Source of the DNA: Putridiphycobacter roseus
GTDB taxonomy: Bacteria; Bacteroidota; Bacteroidia; Flavobacteriales_D; Crocinitomicaceae
NCBI RefSeq assembly: GCF_003234935.1
Contig: NZ_QKSB01000013.1
Span: forward strand, 18,975-82,974
Reading direction: 5' to 3'
DNA: 64,000 nucleotides
The notes under the pieces are model-generated. The model ran no database searches. It was not told the origin of the DNA and saw nothing but the letters and a program-made list of their open reading frames with translations. Made by a program: the position numbers and the translations under genes. Within the stretch, counting starts at the first letter, position 1, and every line of letters starts with the position of its first letter. Positions 61,035 to 64,000 of this stretch are shown here, piece by piece.

Positions 61035-62132
61035 ATGTTCGAGGTAAAAGATATAAAAGAATCTGAATTTGCAAATAATCCTATAATTCAAAGGATGACA
61101 CAGTATAATCATGAACAATTACTTTTTTGTAATGATAATGCAACTGGTTTAAAAGCAATTATTGCAGTACATAATACCATTTTAGGGCCAGCTTTAGGCG
61201 GGACTAGAATGTGGCAATACACGAATGAATTGGAAGCATTGAATGATGTTTTAAGATTATCTCGTGGTATGACTTACAAAAATTCTATTTCAGGTTTGAA
61301 TTTAGGAGGTGGTAAAGCAGTAATCATAGGAGATTCTAGAACACAGAAAAACGAAGCGCTTTTTAGAAGGTTTGGAAAATTTGTTCAAAGTCTAGGTGGT
61401 AAATATATTACTGCAGAAGACGTAGGTATTTCTCCGCAAGATATGACTTGGGTAAACATGGAAACAGATCATGTGGTTGGTTTACCAGGTAAAAGTGGGG
61501 ATCCTTCTCCAGTAACAGCTTATGGTGTTTATATGGGGATGAAAGCAGCTGCTAAGGCAAAATATGGTTCCGATTCTTTAACAGGAAAAAAGATTGCTGT
61601 TCAAGGGGTAGGTCATGTTGGCGAATATTTAGTAAAGAATTTAGCCAAAGAAAATGCAGAGATTTATATCACAGATATTCATGAAGAGACATTAAAAAAT
61701 GTTTCTGAAAAATATGGCGCTAAAGTGGTTGGATTAGAGGAAATATATGACATTGATATGGATATTTATGCACCTTGTGCTTTAGGTGCAACCGTAAATG
61801 ACGACACTTTATCTCGCCTTAATTGCGACATAATAGCTGGTGCTGCTAATAACCAATTAAAGTTGGAAGATGTTCATGGTGAATTAGTAAAAACAAAAGG
61901 TATTTTATATGTACCTGATTTTATGTTGAATGCTGGTGGTGTTATTAATTGTTTTGCAGAAGTAAAAGGATTAACTAGCGAATGGGCTATGTCCAAAGCA
62001 GAAGATATTTACCAAACTACACTTAATATCATCAATCGTTCTGAAAACGAAAACTTGCCGACATATAAAATTGCGAATGCCATGGCTGAGGAAAGAATTA
62101 ATGCAATTGGAAAAGTAAAATTACCATTATAA
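61035..62132 (+). CDS. Leucine/phenylalanine/valine dehydrogenase (Glu/Leu/Phe/Val family)
   Basis: The start at 61035 gives MFEVKDIKESEFANNPIIQRM; the frame opens at 60963, but a -7 box at 60968-60975 overlaps that region. The 365-residue enzyme deaminates a branched-chain or aromatic amino acid with NAD. It has the catalytic lysine region RLSRGMTYKNSISGLNLGGGKAVI, the Rossmann loop VQGVGHVGEYLVKNL, and the substrate pocket YAPCALGATVNDD and AGAANNQL. The glycine-rich GGGKAVI and the length fit leucine or valine dehydrogenase better than glutamate dehydrogenase. Its stop overlaps the nusB start by 1 base (TAATG). Confidence 0.88.
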   Translation: MFEVKDIKESEFANNPIIQRMTQYNHEQLLFCNDNATGLKAIIAVHNTILGPALGGTRMWQYTNELEALNDVLRLSRGMTYKNSISGLNLGGGKAVIIGDSRTQKNEALFRRFGKFVQSLGGKYITAEDVGISPQDMTWVNMETDHVVGLPGKSGDPSPVTAYGVYMGMKAAAKAKYGSDSLTGKKIAVQGVGHVGEYLVKNLAKENAEIYITDIHEETLKNVSEKYGAKVVGLEEIYDIDMDIYAPCALGATVNDDTLSRLNCDIIAGAANNQLKLEDVHGELVKTKGILYVPDFMLNAGGVINCFAEVKGLTSEWAMSKAEDIYQTTLNIINRSENENLPTYKIANAMAEERINAIGKVKLPL

Positions 62133-63088
62133 TGTTAAACAGAAGACATTTAAGAATAAAGACATTACAGATATTATATGCCTTCTATCAAACAGAAGAT
62201 GCGGAATATAAAAAATTCGAAAAAGAGTTATTCGGCTCTATGAGTAAAATGTATGACTTGTACATTTATTTTTTATTGGTATTTGAAGAATTAGAAGGTT
62301 TTGCAGTTGAAAGAATTGAAGAACGAAAACTAAGAAGAGTTGCTAGTCAAGATGATTTAACACCTAATACAAAGTTTATTGATAACCGAATCATTAAGTT
62401 GTTGAAGGAAAATCAAGAATTAAGAGGGAAGTCCGAATCAAGAAAGATAAACTGGAGCTCTGCTGAGAAGAATGATTTGATTAAAAAAATGTTCTTGGCA
62501 ATTACAGAAAGTGAAATTTTTGAAACTTACATGGATAGTGAGGATAAAAGTTTTGCGGATGACAAACAGTTCTTAATCGAATTGTTTAAAACTGAAATTG
62601 CAAACTTTGGCCTGTTACACGACTTTTTAGAAAATGAAACCGTTTATTGGCAAGATGATATTGATTTGGTTTGTTCTATGGTGATTAAAACCATTAAAAA
62701 TGCCGAAGAACATGAGTTGGAAGATGAAATTAACTTATTACCTTTGTTTAGAGACGAAGAAGATGAAGTTCGTTTTGTGGAATGCTTAATGAGAAACATT
62801 GTGGATAGAGATGCTGAAAACAATGAATTGATTAACAAATTGACCAAAAATTGGGATTTAGATCGAATTGCGAAAATGGACATCATTATTTTAAAAATGG
62901 CCATTACAGAATTAATTGTCTTTCCTTCAATACCTGTCAAGGTATCTTTGAATGAATACATTGAAATTGCTAAATTTTATAGCTCTCCGCAAAGTAAAGT
63001 CTTTATCAATGGGGTATTAGATAAATCAATTGTGGTACTAACCAATGAAGGACTGATTAAAAAAACCGGTAGGGGACTACTGACTTAA
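62132..63088 (+). CDS. nusB: Transcription antitermination factor NusB (long Bacteroidota form)
   Basis: A 318-residue protein, much longer than the usual 130-150 residues. It opens MLNRRHLRIKTLQILYAFYQ, and its C-terminal half has the conserved NusB core: NWDLDRIAKMDIIILKMAITELIVFPSIPVKVSLNEYIEIAKFYSSPQSKVFINGVLDKS (in blocks). The long middle, rich in acidic and basic helices, is typical of Bacteroidota NusB. It takes part in rRNA antitermination with NusE. The start overlaps the preceding stop by 1 base. DUF1573 and yajC follow. Confidence 0.9.
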   Translation: MLNRRHLRIKTLQILYAFYQTEDAEYKKFEKELFGSMSKMYDLYIYFLLVFEELEGFAVERIEERKLRRVASQDDLTPNTKFIDNRIIKLLKENQELRGKSESRKINWSSAEKNDLIKKMFLAITESEIFETYMDSEDKSFADDKQFLIELFKTEIANFGLLHDFLENETVYWQDDIDLVCSMVIKTIKNAEEHELEDEINLLPLFRDEEDEVRFVECLMRNIVDRDAENNELINKLTKNWDLDRIAKMDIIILKMAITELIVFPSIPVKVSLNEYIEIAKFYSSPQSKVFINGVLDKSIVVLTNEGLIKKTGRGLLT

Positions 63089-63097
63089 AACAATAGA

Positions 63098-63535
63098 ATG
63101 AAATTAGGAATATTTTTAATTATTACAACACTAGGTGCATTTGTTTCTTGTACTAATAATGCGGGACAATTGGCTGAAGAGAGAAAAGAAAATTTTGCTG
63201 CTTTACTCGAAAAACCAACCGAGATCTCCTTTGAAGAAGATGCTTTTGATTTTGGAAAAGTAGTGGATGGTGAAAAAGTACAGCATACCTTTCATTTTAC
63301 CAATACAGGTGATAAAAGCTTGGTGTTGATTGATGTAAAAGGATCCTGCGGTTGTACTGTACCGGAAAACTGGCCAAAAGCACCCATTCAACCAGGAGAA
63401 ACCGCTCAGATTGATGTGACGTTTGATTCAAAAAATAGAGTGGGAATCGTTAGAAAAACAGTAAGAATACAAGCAAATACAAACCCTTCAGTTACTACTT
63501 TAACTATTACTGGGGAAGTGACTGAAAAAATTTAA
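63098..63535 (+). CDS. DUF1573 lipoprotein
   Basis: A 145-residue protein with a lipobox (LGAFVSC) and a DUF1573 immunoglobulin-like domain at about 45-140 (EDAFDFGKVVDGEKVQHTFHFTNTGDKSLVLIDVKGSCGCTVPENWPKAPIQPGETAQIDVTFDSKNRVG in blocks, with a CGC core). The conserved Cys-Gly-Cys and following proline-rich loop are the family mark. Function is unknown. It lies 9 bases after nusB and 13 bases before yajC, a common Bacteroidota grouping. Confidence 0.9.
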   Translation: MKLGIFLIITTLGAFVSCTNNAGQLAEERKENFAALLEKPTEISFEEDAFDFGKVVDGEKVQHTFHFTNTGDKSLVLIDVKGSCGCTVPENWPKAPIQPGETAQIDVTFDSKNRVGIVRKTVRIQANTNPSVTTLTITGEVTEKI

Positions 63536-63548
63536 ATACAAAAATAAC

Positions 63549-63863
63549 ATGAAATTAAATTTATTACAAGCTGCCGCTGAAGGTGGAAGTGCATTACAAC
63601 AGTTTTTACCATTAATTTTAATCGCTGTCGTTTTTTATTTCTTTATGATTCGCCCACAAATGAAAAGATCAAAAGAAGCCAAAAAGTTTAGAGAAAGTAT
63701 AGCAATTGGAGATAAAGTAATTACTTCTGGTGGTATACACGGAAAAATTCTAGAAGTAACGGATACAAATGTATTAATTGCCACGGAAGGAAGTGGTAAA
63801 ATAAGAGTAGAAAAAGGTTCTGTAACGAGTAACGAAATGGAGCAATTGGCAAATAAAAAATAA
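63549..63863 (+). CDS. yajC: Preprotein translocase subunit YajC
   Basis: A 104-residue Sec accessory protein. One membrane helix (LPLILIAVVFYFFMI, about residues 19-33) is followed by the family signature RPQMKRSKEAKKFRESIAIGDKVITSGGIHGKILEVTDTNVLIA in blocks. It is associated with SecDF and the translocon. A strong terminator follows, so the operon ends here. Confidence 0.95.
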   Translation: MKLNLLQAAAEGGSALQQFLPLILIAVVFYFFMIRPQMKRSKEAKKFRESIAIGDKVITSGGIHGKILEVTDTNVLIATEGSGKIRVEKGSVTSNEMEQLANKK

Positions 63864-63880
63864 GCCTTCATAATTTTATT

Positions 63881-63912
63881 AAAAACCCAGACCGATAGTC
63901 TGGGTTTTTTTA
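63881..63912 (+). terminator. Terminator after yajC
   Basis: AAAAACCCAGAC (63881-63892), loop CGATA, GTCTGGGTTTTT (63898-63909), then a T. A 12-bp perfect stem. Confidence 0.9.
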
Positions 63913-63923
63913 TGTCTAAAAAA

Positions 63924-64000
63924 TGTCACGTCCTGAAATAGCGATACACTAAAACAGTAGTGTAATGAAAACATCAGAAAACATGGGGTATGTGAAACGT
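63924..64000 (+). mobile_element. Probable left end of an insertion sequence (truncated by the window)
   Basis: Just after the yajC terminator, the sequence TGTCACGTCCTGAAATA (63924-63940) looks like an IS terminal sequence from memory. A 7-bp perfect hairpin TACACTA/TAGTGTA (63945-63964) lies directly before the ATG of an open frame, an arrangement several IS elements use to block translation from outside transcripts. The right end and target duplication are outside the window, so the call rests on similarity to Bacteroidota IS3-type ends. Confidence 0.5.
63965..64000 (+). CDS. Start of a probable IS3-family OrfA transposase
   Basis: Twelve codons, MKTSENMGYVKR, run to the window edge. The MGYVKR start resembles the N-terminus of IS3-type OrfA proteins from Bacteroidota (usually followed by a helix-turn-helix). 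Too short for certainty; it is supported mainly by the IS-like end and the hairpin before it. Confidence 0.45.
   Translation, partial: MKTSENMGYVKR

Noticed and set aside
1..64000. tRNA, rRNA or tmRNA genes
   Set aside because: No cloverleaf-like stretches or rRNA-like sequence were noticed in intergenic regions; a covariance-model scan was not possible here.

Overview
The window is one contiguous piece of a Bacteroidota chromosome, most likely from the Flavobacteriales/Chitinophagales side of the phylum. The evidence is AT-rich DNA, five proteins ending in a type IX secretion (T9SS type A) C-terminal signal, a DUF1800/DUF1501 pair, a GLPGLI protein beside a TonB-dependent-receptor-like protein, DUF7619, and repeated matches to the Bacteroidota -7 promoter box TAnnTTTG at plausible distances from genes. 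I found no rRNA, tRNA, CRISPR array or prophage. A family-level assignment is not possible from this sequence alone.

Layout. 1-3.8 kb: the 3' end of pyrD, an HMG-CoA lyase, and a tightly packed run of four envelope proteins (one DUF2807, three lipoproteins). 3.8-5.85 kb: heptanucleotide-repeat tracts flank a reverse-strand T9SS leucine-rich-repeat gene. Its true N-terminus is cut off by a frameshift in a T10 tract. 5.85-9.8 kb: a DUF1800 / DUF1501 (Tat signal) / discoidin-T9SS cassette. 9.8-17.1 kb: a complete histidine operon hisGDCBHAF(IE), preceded by a His-rich leader peptide and a mutually exclusive terminator/antiterminator, a textbook attenuator. 17.2-25.5 kb: a methyltransferase, a reverse-strand cluster with DAHP synthase (aroF) overlapping an unusual ribulose-phosphate-3-epimerase/CBS fusion, a hydrolase, the site-2 protease rseP and lipoproteins. 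25.7-30.3 kb: a TonB-receptor-like protein with its GLPGLI partner, and sucD. 30.5-35.7 kb: dps, mnmE, a diacylglycerol-kinase-like gene, an Lrp/AsnC regulator divergent from amt with paired 18-bp direct repeats between them, and a small gene after amt.

35.8-43.6 kb: a 14-bp perfect palindrome, then a quinone oxidoreductase, a Crp-like regulator, a GNAT acetyltransferase, a DJ-1/PfpI protein, a second T9SS repeat protein, an FAD amine-oxidase-type enzyme and an aldehyde dehydrogenase. 43.6-52.3 kb: a large secreted M4 metalloprotease, pnp, rpsO and a DUF7619 T9SS surface protein. 52.4-64 kb: accD with a class I aldolase, cmk with an orphan membrane histidine kinase, an SDR, a membrane-associated MutS-like ATPase, an ABC exporter, a leucine-dehydrogenase-type enzyme, then nusB-DUF1573-yajC. 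The right edge appears to enter the left end of an insertion sequence.

Most of the window is housekeeping metabolism (histidine, aromatics, pyrimidine, TCA, fatty-acid initiation) interleaved with secreted and surface proteins. The points most worth a second look are the his attenuator, the homopolymer-disrupted LRR gene between heptad repeats, the epimerase-CBS fusion overlapping aroF, and the phased operator-like repeats in the Lrp-amt gap.
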